DNA from: Streptomyces sp. Je 1-332
GTDB taxonomy: Bacteria; Actinomycetota; Actinomycetes; Streptomycetales; Streptomycetaceae
Assembly (NCBI RefSeq): GCF_040730185.1
Contig: NZ_CP160402.1
Span: forward strand, 62,001-126,000
Reading direction: 5' to 3'
DNA length: 64,000 bases
This document shows, one piece after another, positions 48,320 through 56,650 of this stretch. The notes beneath the pieces were generated by a model. That model saw nothing but the letters and a program-made list of their open reading frames with translations. It was not told the origin of the DNA and did not search any database. How positions within the stretch are numbered: the first letter of the stretch is position 1; each line of letters opens with the position of its first letter. The position numbers and the translations under genes were made by a program.

Positions 48320-48976
48320 ATGGCCGACCGCACCCGAAGCTCCTCGCCGCCCGAGGAGACCGCCCTCAGACGCAGACCCCGTAACGCCCGGGGCGAGGGA
48401 GACAAACTCCGCGAGGAGATCCTGCAGGCGACGCTCCGGCTCGTCGCGGACGAATCCCGGATGCAGATCGTGCCGTTGTCCCTGCGAGAAGTCGCCCGGG
48501 AGGCAGGAGTCACCGCACCGGCCATCTATCTGCACTTCGCGGACAAGGAAGAACTGTCGATCGCGGCCGTACGACGGCTCTTCGAGCAGCTCCTCGACGC
48601 GATGGACCAAGTGGAGGGAGACTCACACGAGCTTCCACCGGACCGGCGACTGGCCGAACTCGCCCACGTCTACTGCCGGTTCGCCGAGCACAATCCGCTG
48701 TACTTCCGGGTCATGTTCGGCGACCACGACCGGCATCAGAATGAGATGGCGCTGCTCGCGGATCGCTGGCGGACCGCCGTCACGCGGCTGGCGGCGACAG
48801 GCATGCGTCTGACACAGACGCCGGAGGCCGCTGCCGTGTCCGTGTGGTCGGCGGTGCACGGCCGCATCCTGCTCAGGAACAGCGCGGGCCAAGTATGGAA
48901 CCTGGGCGACGTGCACGACTTCGTCGAGGAACTCACCCGCTCCATCACCACGGCCGATGGCGGCCCTCGCGGCTGA
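48320..48976 (+). CDS. TetR family regulator of the P450 operon
   Basis: 218 residues from ATG 48320. After a basic Ser/Pro-rich N-terminus, the helix-turn-helix is clear: SLREVAREAGVTAPAIYLHFADKEEL. The C-terminal part (LAHVYCRFAEHNPLYFRVMFGD, SVWSAVHGRILLRN) matches the TetR_C WHG-type domain, in which a Trp-x-x-x-His-Gly motif (WSAVHG) contacts the ligand. It is divergent from the ferredoxin gene and probably represses the P450 operon until the substrate is present. Confidence 0.88.
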   Translation: MADRTRSSSPPEETALRRRPRNARGEGDKLREEILQATLRLVADESRMQIVPLSLREVAREAGVTAPAIYLHFADKEELSIAAVRRLFEQLLDAMDQVEGDSHELPPDRRLAELAHVYCRFAEHNPLYFRVMFGDHDRHQNEMALLADRWRTAVTRLAATGMRLTQTPEAAAVSVWSAVHGRILLRNSAGQVWNLGDVHDFVEELTRSITTADGGPRG

Positions 48977-49322
48977 CTTGCCAAGGTGAGCGGCCCGCCT
49001 CGCTCCCCTCCCGAGGGCGATGCGGCAACAGGAGCACCCGGGGGCCCGTACGTCCAGGACTCACCGAGATCCGTGGCCCTTAGGGCCTGTCTCTAGTCGC
49101 GATCATGAGCGGGAGTCAGGGCTGAAGTGGTGCTCACGGCGTCCGCCGTCGGCCGGCCGACGGGTAGCGACGCTCACTCCGGTCTGCTTTCCCTCGCCGG
49201 AGCCGCACTCTGGCTGCGCTCCCGATAAGTAGGCTGTGTCAGCTTCTTCGGGAGTCGTTTCGGTGTGACTTCGGTAATCGTTTGGCGGCCAGCCGAGTGA
49301 TCAATGTCAGCGTGGTGCCGGG
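48977..49322. other. Intergenic stretch without a supported gene
   Basis: Short frames here are broken and not protein-like. The phrase GGGCCTGTC at about 49082 resembles an insertion-sequence end, but no partner repeat or transposase was found. Confidence 0.3.
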
Positions 49323-49460
49323 CTAGCGGCGATGCCTCCTACGCATCCAGCCCGCTCCGAGAGCAACCGCGGCGATCGCAGACAGAAGGATCGCCCCAAG
49401 GACCGTGGTTGCTCCGGTTGAGACCACGATGATGGCCCACCACGGCGGATCACCTTCCAC
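49323..49460 (-). CDS. 45-residue predicted membrane peptide
   Basis: GTG 49460 follows AGGGG by about six bases, and the frame ends at TAG 49325-49323. The peptide reads EGDPPWWAIIVVSTGATT, then a continued hydrophobic helix (VLGAILLSAIAAVALGAGW), then a basic tail (MRRRHRR), fitting a single-pass protein with its C-terminus in the cytosol. There is no database check, and coding is inferred from the amphipathic design and basic stop only. Confidence 0.4.
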   Translation of the reverse strand: MEGDPPWWAIIVVSTGATTVLGAILLSAIAAVALGAGWMRRRHRR

Positions 49461-49716
49461 AGCGCACCCCTAAGAAATCACGAGTACCAGGCACGACGCC
49501 GGGCTTTGGGGGATGGTTCTGTGGGCCTGATCACCTGTCCCACTTCCGGGAAGACTCCTACGGATGCGTGGGGTGACCCCCATGTGTGATCCGGTCGGTG
49601 TCTTAGGTCAGCAGCCGCTTGCGGGCATCGGGCGCGAAGGCGCGGTCCAGGCGCGGGGCGTGGGCGGCGACCACCAGAGACGTCGCTGCCCTCCTGACTT
49701 GCAGAACCTTCACCCC

Positions 49717-51222
49717 CTACGAGAGATCGAAGGGGGCGGGGGCGTGGCCTTCCCAGATCCGGCGGGAGACCTGTTCGGGGTAGGGCAGAGTCTTTGATTC
49801 GGCGTCCAGGACGCGGGTCAGCTGCTGGTCGGGCCGGTAGGCGGCCCATCCCGCGTCGCCGGTCGTGACGAAGCGGACCCATGCCTCCCTGAGTTCGCGG
49901 GAGATCGCATGGGTCTCGGGGGTGGGGTCGTCGCCGATGAGCTGTGCGCCGACGGGACTGTCCAGGGTGCCGAACGCCAGGGGGACGTCGAGGCTGTGGC
50001 AGGCGCCCAGGGCGCCGCCGAGGGCCGGGGCGGTCCAGCACAGCTCGAACAGGAATGAGGTGCCGCCGGCTGCGGCGTTCGCCTCGGCCAGCTTCTGCGA
50101 CGGCATGCGGAAGAGGGCGTCGGAGTACACCGTCTCCACCAGCTCCTCCGGGCCGGCCTGTGGAAATCCGGCACGGTACGCGTCGGCGCCGCCCGGCTGC
50201 GGGGCGAGCAGCTCCAGGGCTGCACGGGCGTCCTGCTCGGTGAAGGTGCCCCGCCGTCCGCTCATGACGCTGAACAGCCGGAATTCATCGCGGGTGTGGC
50301 CGACGAGCAGCTCGGTCCCGTTCGCGCGCGCGCCGCTCAGCGCGGGCCAGGGCGTTTCGGGGAGGACCTCGCCGTCGACGACGGGGCACAGGGCGGTGCC
50401 GGTCTCCGTGAGCCGTCCCCAGCTCTCCCGGTGTGCATGGAGGTCGGCGTTGAAGGAGGTGAGTTCCGCGGCCAGGTGCCAGGGGTCGATGTCGCGCATG
50501 GCCGCGGCGGTGGGGGCCGCCGCGCCGAGCCGGTCCGCGAGCGCGGCGGTGACCTGCAGTGCCAGCGCGGGGGTGCTGTGCAGCCCCGGCACCGAGTGGG
50601 TGATGGCCCGCCGGAACAGGCCGCGCGCCGGCTTCATCGTCAGGAGGGCGGCGACCGACCCTGCCCCGGCGGACACTCCGCCCACGGTGACCTGGTCGGG
50701 GTCACCTCCGAAGGCGGCGATGTTCCGCTGCACCCACTCCAGCGCCGCGATCTGGTCGAGGAATCCGCGGTTGGGCGGCGCATCGTCGAAGAACGCGTAA
50801 CCCTCCACGCCCACCCGGCAGTTGATGCTCACCACAACGACTCCCGCGTCGGCCAGCGCCGCCGGGTCGTACATCGGGTCGCTCGACGCCGCCGAAACGT
50901 AGCCGCCTACGGGGATCCACACCAGCACCGGTAGTCCTGCCGCGCCCGGATCCGGGGTGCCGACGTTGAGCGTCAGCCAGTCCGTGCCCTGCGGCGGGCC
51001 CACGTCGATCGGCAGGGACAGCGGTACCACGGGGCCGAACTCCGCCGCCTGCCTCGTACCCTCCCAGCGCTGCGGTGAGGCGGGCGCGGCGAAGCGAAGT
51101 TCTCCCACCGGGGGCCGGGCGTAGGGGATCCCGCGGAACACTGCGTGTCCCTGCCGCCGGCGCCCCTGCACCACACCTTCGGTGGTCCGCACTGTTGGCT
51201 GTTCGGGCAGCCGTTCAGGCAT
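49717..51222 (-). CDS. Type-B carboxylesterase with altered active-site loops
   Basis: 501 residues. TEGVVQGRRRQGHAVFRGIPYARPPVGELRF and the nucleophile elbow VTVGGVSAGAGSVAALL (S184) belong to the carboxylesterase/cholinesterase family. The usual oxyanion HGGG is replaced by VGGY (about 105-108), and the GESAGA elbow by GVSAGA. ALEWVQRNIAAFGGDPDQ is intact. Substrates are likely esters of unknown type, and activity may be altered by the oxyanion change. It is divergent from a TetR gene that probably controls it, with a TTGACA-like box between. The stretch 49461-49716 has no gene. Confidence 0.88.
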   Translation of the reverse strand: MPERLPEQPTVRTTEGVVQGRRRQGHAVFRGIPYARPPVGELRFAAPASPQRWEGTRQAAEFGPVVPLSLPIDVGPPQGTDWLTLNVGTPDPGAAGLPVLVWIPVGGYVSAASSDPMYDPAALADAGVVVVSINCRVGVEGYAFFDDAPPNRGFLDQIAALEWVQRNIAAFGGDPDQVTVGGVSAGAGSVAALLTMKPARGLFRRAITHSVPGLHSTPALALQVTAALADRLGAAAPTAAAMRDIDPWHLAAELTSFNADLHAHRESWGRLTETGTALCPVVDGEVLPETPWPALSGARANGTELLVGHTRDEFRLFSVMSGRRGTFTEQDARAALELLAPQPGGADAYRAGFPQAGPEELVETVYSDALFRMPSQKLAEANAAAGGTSFLFELCWTAPALGGALGACHSLDVPLAFGTLDSPVGAQLIGDDPTPETHAISRELREAWVRFVTTGDAGWAAYRPDQQLTRVLDAESKTLPYPEQVSRRIWEGHAPAPFDLS

Positions 51223-51249
51223 GGCACTTCCTTCCTCGAGTGGGCTCCA

Positions 51250-51277
51250 GGTTTATCGGTCGCCTGTATTATGTCAA
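51250..51277 (-). promoter_or_regulatory. Candidate promoter of the carboxylesterase gene
   Basis: On the minus strand TTGACA (51277-51272) is a perfect sigma-70-type -35 box. A -10 candidate is weak (GATAAA at 14 bases, or TAAACC at 16). It lies about 30 bases upstream of the esterase start and overlaps the 5' side of the divergent tetR gene, where a repressor could act on both. Confidence 0.4.
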
Positions 51278-51318
51278 GTGTATGGGAAAGGCTCCGGGTA
51301 CGAGAGAAGAGGCTGGCG

Positions 51319-51930
51319 ATGCCGAAACTGGTGGATCACCGCAGACGCCGCGAAGAGATCGCCCGCGCGCTGTGGCGGGTGGTGGAACAGCGCGGCGTCG
51401 CGCACCTGACGACGCGCGTGGTGGCGCGGGAGGCGGGTATCTCCCTCGGGCAACTGCAGCACTATTTCGCCACTCGGGCCGCCATGCTCTCCTTCGCCAT
51501 GGACTTCGCGTCCGAGCAGACCTCGCTGCGCGTCGACCAGGGCCTCAAGAAGCTCGGTGACCGTCCGCACCCCCGCGACGTACTGCGCCTGACGCTCGCG
51601 GAAATGCTCCCCCTGCACGCCGACGCCCGCGCGACCAGCCGGATGAGCGCCGCCTACGTCCTGGAGGCGCTGCACGACGAGGCCGTCCACGAGCAGGCAC
51701 GCCGCGGCCTCCTCCAAGGACGAGATCTCGTCGAGCAGCTGATCCGCCAAGCGGTCGCCGACGGGCAGATCGATTCTGACTGCGATCCGGCGACCGAGAC
51801 CAACCTGCTTCTCGCCCTCACCGGCTTCACCCCTCTGATCGAACTCGACGTGATCGGACCCGGGGACGCACTCACTGCGATCGATCTCCACCTGGACAGG
51901 CTGTTCAGCGGCAACGATCGGAGTGCGTGA
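51319..51930 (+). CDS. TetR family regulator divergent from the carboxylesterase
   Basis: 203 residues from ATG 51319. The helix-turn-helix LTTRVVAREAGISLGQLQHYFATRAAML is typical, with the BetI-like HYF. The C-terminal domain of the TetR_C_6 type runs to the end (EALHDEAVHEQARRGLLQGR, LLLALTGFTPLIELDVIG). The divergent arrangement with the esterase suggests ligand-dependent control of that gene and of itself. Confidence 0.88.
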   Translation: MPKLVDHRRRREEIARALWRVVEQRGVAHLTTRVVAREAGISLGQLQHYFATRAAMLSFAMDFASEQTSLRVDQGLKKLGDRPHPRDVLRLTLAEMLPLHADARATSRMSAAYVLEALHDEAVHEQARRGLLQGRDLVEQLIRQAVADGQIDSDCDPATETNLLLALTGFTPLIELDVIGPGDALTAIDLHLDRLFSGNDRSA

Positions 51931-52062
51931 CCTGCCCCCCGGCTCCGCCAGCGAACGGCTCGGCGGGCCCTCTAGCCTGGCTTGGACGTAGACGGCTGTT
52001 CGTCAGGGGCCGGGGGTGCTCCAGCGGGTGCGCCACATCGGCTATTCCTGACCGGCGGTCCT

Positions 52063-52190
52063 TCACATCCGCCGGTAGAACCGCGCGCCCTTCTCAAACC
52101 TTCTTGCGATGACTGTCGTCTCCTCGCGGTAGTTGCCGGCCTCGTGACAGTTGTCGGCCTCGGCGAACAGCAGCGGCACCCCGCGGCCTC
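52063..52190 (-). pseudogene. C-terminal fragment resembling replication-relaxation proteins
   Basis: The minus strand reads VPLLFAEADNCHEAGNY, then TTVIARRFEKGARFYRRM and TGA 52065-52063. The string with Glu-Ala-Asp-Asn-Cys followed by a basic aromatic helix resembles the end of plasmid/integrated-element replication-relaxation proteins. No N-terminal part is present. This would point to a lost integrative element. Similarity is by eye only. Confidence 0.35.
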
Positions 52191-52748
52191 TGGGGCCGTG
52201 AGGACGGCGTCGGCGCGCGCTTCCCAAGCCTGGGGTCTTCCACGCACCGGTGGCGGGGAGCGCCACTCTCCCGTTACACGCCCTATGCGGACTTCGGCAT
52301 GGCGCCGGCAGCCTCCACCTGACTCAGACATTTCAGACACAGGGGCTGGAGGAGTCCTATCGCACGGCTGGCCGATGGCGGACCCTGGACCGGCCGCACC
52401 GCGACCGCACGGACGTCGACTCTTCAGGAGGGTGGTCATGGCCCGAATCTCACCTGAACTTCCGGCGGTTGGCCACCGTCTGGTGCCGGCTTACCAGCGG
52501 GTGGGGACGGTAGTTCTTGCGCTGAGCTGACGGGTGGCCGCCTTGTGCTCATCCAGCGCGGGCCCCTCCTTGTCGGTGGCAATCGTGGTCACCGGTGACA
52601 TTCCCCGCATCCCCTGGACTGGACGCTGGTCAGCCGCGTCCACTCCGCCCTCGCCTGGCGTCGGCGTACGATCTCGGCTCCCCGGTTGTGGACGGATGAA
52701 CGTCCCTGACTACGGTTCACGGGTAGCAGAACGATAGGGGGAGGGGGG
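52191..52748. other. Intergenic stretch without a supported gene
   Basis: Frames on both strands are short or have atypical codon use. The only notable feature is the very purine-rich run at its right edge (52737-52748), which serves as the ribosome site of the next gene. Confidence 0.3.
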
Positions 52749-53249
52749 ATTGGGTCGGAGCTTTGGGACCAGGACATCGCGCCGTACGGCGAGCAGCTGG
52801 AGGCGCTGGACAGCGGCACGCTGGCTGACCTTGTGCTGGACGTGGTGGCATCGACGATTCCGCTATTCGAGCCGCCGTTTGACCACTTCTTCCCGCAACC
52901 GCACTTCGAGCTGGTCGAGTCCGTTCTGGCCCTGCGTGCACAAGCTCCAACGAGCTGGTGGGATGACGCGGCCTTCGCACGAGACTTTCTGGCTCGCTAC
53001 GACCTTCTGCCAGATGTCCCCACCAGGCCAGCAGTCGGTCCCTTCCTGATGGTGCTGGTTCGACTCTTCGAAGCACGCCGCGGATGCCTGTCGGCCGACC
53101 AGGCGCTGGAGTGCCTGTCCAGTTGCTATGAAGCAGTCCTGGTATCCCAGTTGACCGGGCGAGTCACAGTGGCGGACGAAAGACAAAATGCAAAGTGCCA
53201 GCAGGCCATCGCGCGCCAGACAGGCCTGGTCCTACGCGCGCTGGGATGA
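52749..53249 (+). CDS. Hypothetical protein with an apparent ATT start
   Basis: About 166 residues if started at ATT 52749; 138 if at GTG 52833. The frame is open from 52710. A strong Shine-Dalgarno (GGGGGAGGGGGG) ends directly before ATT, and the residues after it (GSELWDQDIAPYGEQLEALD) look like real protein, so GTG 52833 seems too far in. No ATG, GTG or TTG occurs in frame between. The body is alpha-helical (LADLVLDVVASTIPLF, FLMVLVRLFEARRGCLSADQ). No domain is recognised; the fold could be an immunity-like helical protein, but this is a guess. Confidence 0.5.
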   Translation: MGSELWDQDIAPYGEQLEALDSGTLADLVLDVVASTIPLFEPPFDHFFPQPHFELVESVLALRAQAPTSWWDDAAFARDFLARYDLLPDVPTRPAVGPFLMVLVRLFEARRGCLSADQALECLSSCYEAVLVSQLTGRVTVADERQNAKCQQAIARQTGLVLRALG

Positions 53250-53508
53250 AGCCGTCGACATGGACCGTATGCCTCGCGGAAACGCCGCCCCGGGTCAGGC
53301 GACATCGTTCTTTGGACCGATGACCACCAGGCGGCTCTTCAGCCATTGATGGAGATGACGTCACATCAAGAACTGTCCTTCTCCCTCCCGTACGAGGGTG
53401 AGGAGGGGCACGTGTACGCCGAGACTCAGCACAGCCTGACCCCCTACCAGGTCCTCGACACCCTCCAGGACCTCCTGCGGTGCCGCACCGAGCTTCCCGA
53501 ACACACCC

Positions 53509-54177
53509 TCAGCTTGTTCTTGGACCTGAGCCCAGTCGGGCGCGCAGGATTGCGGCACCGTCACCCTCAAGGTCCTCGCAGGCCGATGCACGGCCTGCCA
53601 TCCCCATCACCAGCGAGAGGGTCGGCCCCCGGAGCAGATCCCCCGAGCCGGTGGTAAACGGGCCGTCTGTGGCCTCGACCCGCAAGCCCGCGATCGCAGT
53701 GTTGCTCGCGACGGTGAAATCGCGGCCGGCGAAGAACCGGGCCACGGCGGTCGTCGTGGCTACCGGGGGTGTCCGTACAAGCCCCAATGGCCGACGGATG
53801 TCCTCGCTGTGGACGACTGTTTCGCCCAGCCAGGCCGCAGTATGTCCTGTCGGCCCGGCGGGCCCGGCGACAACTTCGCGAAATCGCCGCAAGCTCTCTT
53901 CAGGTGTAGCACCACGGTGCTCTGCAAGTCGTCGGTCGTTGTGCAGAGCAGGGTCGAACCGCGCGGCCAGCATGCTCAGCAGCCAGCGCCACATGCTCGT
54001 GCTGGCACCTGCCGTCAGATGGGCTACGACCTCCTCCACGGTCCAGCGCTCACACAGTGACGCTTTCGCCCACTGGGCCTCGCTGAGTTCGGCGAGGTCT
54101 TGAGCGAGCGCGGACCGCTCGACGTGGATCGCCCTTTCCAGAGCTTTCCGGGTTTCAAGAACGTGTGGTTCAGCCAC
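53509..54177 (-). CDS. Maleylpyruvate isomerase family mycothiol-dependent enzyme
   Basis: 222 residues from GTG 54177, seven bases after GGAGG; GTG 54198 also follows a GGAGG. The N-terminal DinB-like four-helix part reads WAKASLCERWTVEEVVAHL and AWLGETVVHSEDIRRPLG, with the metal-binding His residues in VAHL and VVHSED. This family uses mycothiol as a thiol cofactor or transfers groups to it. The C-terminal part (GSGDLLRGPTLSLVMGMAGRA) is the usual SCP2-like extension. No partner genes are adjacent. Confidence 0.82.
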   Translation of the reverse strand: MAEPHVLETRKALERAIHVERSALAQDLAELSEAQWAKASLCERWTVEEVVAHLTAGASTSMWRWLLSMLAARFDPALHNDRRLAEHRGATPEESLRRFREVVAGPAGPTGHTAAWLGETVVHSEDIRRPLGLVRTPPVATTTAVARFFAGRDFTVASNTAIAGLRVEATDGPFTTGSGDLLRGPTLSLVMGMAGRASACEDLEGDGAAILRARLGSGPRTS

Positions 54178-54198
54178 GGGCCAGCCTCCAAAGATCAC

Positions 54199-54578
54199 CT
54201 GTCCTCCATCAGACTCCTATCGCAGCCCGAACTCATCGACGGCACCCGCGTAGCGGGCCGCAGATGCGCGGCTACGGTTCCGGTCGACGCCGACCAGGAG
54301 GGTGTGACCGCCGAGGCCGAGGAGGCGTCGGAAGGGTGAGGTGCGGCCGAACTCGAATCCGAGTGTCTGCCGGCTCGCGATGTTCTCGGCTCGGGCTCGC
54401 TCCCCTTGCGGCGACGGGCGCCTGTGAGGCGAGTGGGTACCGCTTTGGGCGGCTCGGCGCCGGTGTGAGTGGCAAAATCGTGCTCAACATGTGTGGCGTC
54501 GCTGCGGCTTCGAGCCATCGTCGCGAGAGCCTCTCCGGCGGATGAGGGTCAGGAGAGCGCATGATCCGCCGGACAGAC
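54199..54578. other. Intergenic stretch without a supported gene
   Basis: I see no ORF with protein-like content on either strand and no clear hairpin or repeat in these 380 bases. Confidence 0.3.
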
Positions 54579-55187
54579 CTAGTCCCTGCCGTCGGCGTTC
54601 AGTCGCGCGCCGTCCAAGGTGGTGTCCGTGAGGGTGGTACGCGTCTCGGTGCTGACCTCAGTGCGACTGACCACGGCGCAGGTCATTTCGGACAAGAGGA
54701 AGCCTGAGCGGTGCTTTCCGCGCACCATGCCGGAGTCCACGCAGTGATTCACTCCATCGCGGAGCCAGTCATACAGGTCGTGGACGTCGTCATCCTGCCA
54801 TCCCTTGAGGCCAGCGGCGCGGATGCCTAGGGCCAGCCTCTCGGCCACGTAGTCGGGATCAAGGAAGGTCCGGAAGCGAATCGTCAGGCGCTCGAACTCA
54901 TGGCCTCCGCCGAACTCCCAGAGAGCCCACAGCTCCGCCACACCCTCCGCCACGGGTCGGGCCTCGAGAAGCCACTGGTACTCATCCATGAAGGGCGCAT
55001 GACGATCCAGCCACGACTTTTGTGCCCGTGGGTGGATCACCCAGGGCTTCGGGATCTCGGGGAAAGCCGGCCATTCGACCTCGGGGCATTCCCAGCGCCT
55101 TGTCCACGACCGAACCTTCTCCCGGTTGGCCACAAACTTCGCTCGAAGTTCGTCCGCGTCGCGCCGTTTCGATCTGCGTAAGCTCAT
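54579..55187 (-). CDS. Hypothetical protein (charged, Trp-rich)
   Basis: 202 residues from ATG 55187; TTG 55232 is an in-frame alternative. The protein is unusually rich in Trp, Arg and Glu: RSKRRDADELRAKFVANREK, PWVIHPRAQKSWLDRHAPFM, ELWALWEFGGGHEFERLTIRF and VHDLYDWLRDGVNHCVDSGMV. It is soluble with no signal sequence. No family is recognised. The base composition is somewhat less GC-rich than its neighbours. It might be an accessory gene of mobile origin. Confidence 0.55.
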   Translation of the reverse strand: MSLRRSKRRDADELRAKFVANREKVRSWTRRWECPEVEWPAFPEIPKPWVIHPRAQKSWLDRHAPFMDEYQWLLEARPVAEGVAELWALWEFGGGHEFERLTIRFRTFLDPDYVAERLALGIRAAGLKGWQDDDVHDLYDWLRDGVNHCVDSGMVRGKHRSGFLLSEMTCAVVSRTEVSTETRTTLTDTTLDGARLNADGRD

Positions 55188-55489
55188 GTCCTTCAACTTC
55201 CCGCTCTCCCGCCAGGACAAGCTCTCACTCAACGGTCGATGACAGAGGCCCAGCCAGTGATGGCGCGGGCTGCCCGGGTCGGCCGCTCTCGCGGCATCGC
55301 GATCGGCTGGGGCCTACCACGCCGCACAGGTTAAAGATCAAGCCAGAGCGGCAAAACCTTGAGCTGATAACCGCGCTGGGGGACTCATCCTCGTCGCCTA
55401 CACCCAACTCCGCCTCGCCCGCCCACTCGCAGTGTCTGCCAGAGACGGTCGGCATCCGCCGGAGCGGCATCGGTGCCTGACCACCACGA

Positions 55490-55720
55490 CCAGACCGGGT
55501 TCGGTGTTGCTCCGGCTTCGGTGTTGCTCCGCTGGGCAGGTGGCCGATATCCGGGGGATCACCGTTCCTTCCACGATCGGGAGGGTGTGGTCTGTGTCTG
55601 CCCAGGAAGAGCTATGGGTCAGCTTGGGGTGCAGCCGGTTCCAGGAGCGGGCCGCCCTGGCGGTTCCGTGGAGGTGTGTCTCGGTGACGGTTTCGGTGTT
55701 CGGGGTGCCCCACGTCTCGA
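55490..55720 (-). pseudogene. C-terminal remnant of a DDE transposase
   Basis: The minus strand reads HGTARAARSWNRLHPKLTH, SSWADTDHTLPIVEGTVI, then after a frameshift DIGHLPSGATPKP. This looks like the region before the last catalytic residues of large streptomycete IS701/IS4-like transposases (WDRLHPRL...PVIEGTVI...LPSG...KPVWLW). Nothing of the N-terminal or catalytic part remains. The flanking 55188-55489 and 55721-55880 stretches hold no gene. Confidence 0.5.
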
Positions 55721-55880
55721 GCTGTCCGTAGACGAACTCGCCGCCGTGCCGGGGCGGTCGGCCCTGGGTGTGCGGGAGCCGGGGTGGGACAGCTCTGCGA
55801 GGCGTGGGCAGGCACCACGCCGGCCAGGGCTGCCTGGACGAGACGTGACGGGCGTCGCGGGCACGTGGCGCAGCGGCCGC

Positions 55881-56219
55881 TCAGAGGTGGCCGTCCAGGA
55901 ACTTCCGTACTTCGGCGGTGGTCATAGGACCGGTGCTGTGCGCCACCACCTCTCCCTCCTTCAGCAGGACGCAGGATGGGGCTCCGGTGACTCCGTATCG
56001 CTCGGTTGCGGCCGGGCAACGCGTGATGTCGGCGCGAACGGCCGTCAGGCGGCCCGTGTATTCGTCGGCGATGTCACCCACGACGAGGTCCATCTCCCGG
56101 CAGGGCTCGACTGCCTTGGGCCATGTTCCGGTGAAGTACGCGAGGACCGGGCCTTCGCTCATCCCGAGGATGAAATTGAACTCCGCGTCCTCGCGGGGGC
56201 GGTGGACCCGCTTCGCCAT
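55881..56219 (-). CDS. Thioredoxin-fold protein with degenerate active site
   Basis: 112 residues. The fold is thioredoxin-like: GPVLAYFTGTWPKAVEPCREM, LTAVRADITRCPAATERYGV, TGAPSCVLLKEGEVV and the cis-Pro region (TGAPS). The active-site WCGPC is replaced by WPKAVEPC (W33, C40), so the nucleophilic first Cys is missing and two residues are inserted. Disulfide reductase activity is unlikely. Such proteins may act as chaperones or in regulation. No reductase is linked. Confidence 0.75.
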   Translation of the reverse strand: MAKRVHRPREDAEFNFILGMSEGPVLAYFTGTWPKAVEPCREMDLVVGDIADEYTGRLTAVRADITRCPAATERYGVTGAPSCVLLKEGEVVAHSTGPMTTAEVRKFLDGHL

Positions 56220-56495
56220 GCAAGCTCCTGACCTTCACATTCCGTCATTCCATCCCCATCATCCCTCGCGCGATGCGCCAGGCCCGCCCGGTCGATCGTC
56301 CGGTTGACCTGGCGGCAGGGAGGCACGGGGCCGTCGCAGACCACTGTGGTCGTGGGGGCGAGCGGCCTGCCCCCGCCGTTGGTGACGTGACTCCACCTGA
56401 TCGGCCAGCGCATCGTCCACCGGCTCCGGTCGAGCCCTATCCGCCACCACGCTTCTCAGAGACAGCCTCCCCGAGAGGCTTCTGTCTGGTCCGCA

Positions 56496-56549
56496 CCGCG
56501 CCCCGCTCTCAGCTGGCCGATTCCGCGCCCCGCTCTCAGCTGGCCGATA
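56496..56549. repeat. 27-bp direct repeat, two copies
   Basis: The unit beginning CCGCGCCCCGCTCTCAGC and ending TGGCCGAT is repeated in tandem (56496-56522 and 56523-56549) with one difference at the end. It lies in the intergenic region between the thioredoxin-like and PucR genes (56220-56650), which otherwise holds no gene. Confidence 0.85.
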
Positions 56550-56650
56550 CCGCTCTTCTGCAGGCCGCATGAGCCGGACGAGGACACCGAGAACGAGGCG
56601 CGGTTTTTCGGACCGCTCACGGACCCGGTGGTGGACGGTCGAAGTACGCG

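Noticed and set aside
49561..49716. Minus-strand tail-like reading (HAPRLDRAFAPDARKRLLT) after the carboxylesterase
   Set aside because: No start, no recognisable family and interrupted upstream; left as non-coding.
53346..53657. Possible small gene overlapping the end of the mycothiol-dependent enzyme gene
   Set aside because: The first 55 residues look plausible, but the rest is antisense to a better-supported gene and no ribosome site is clear.
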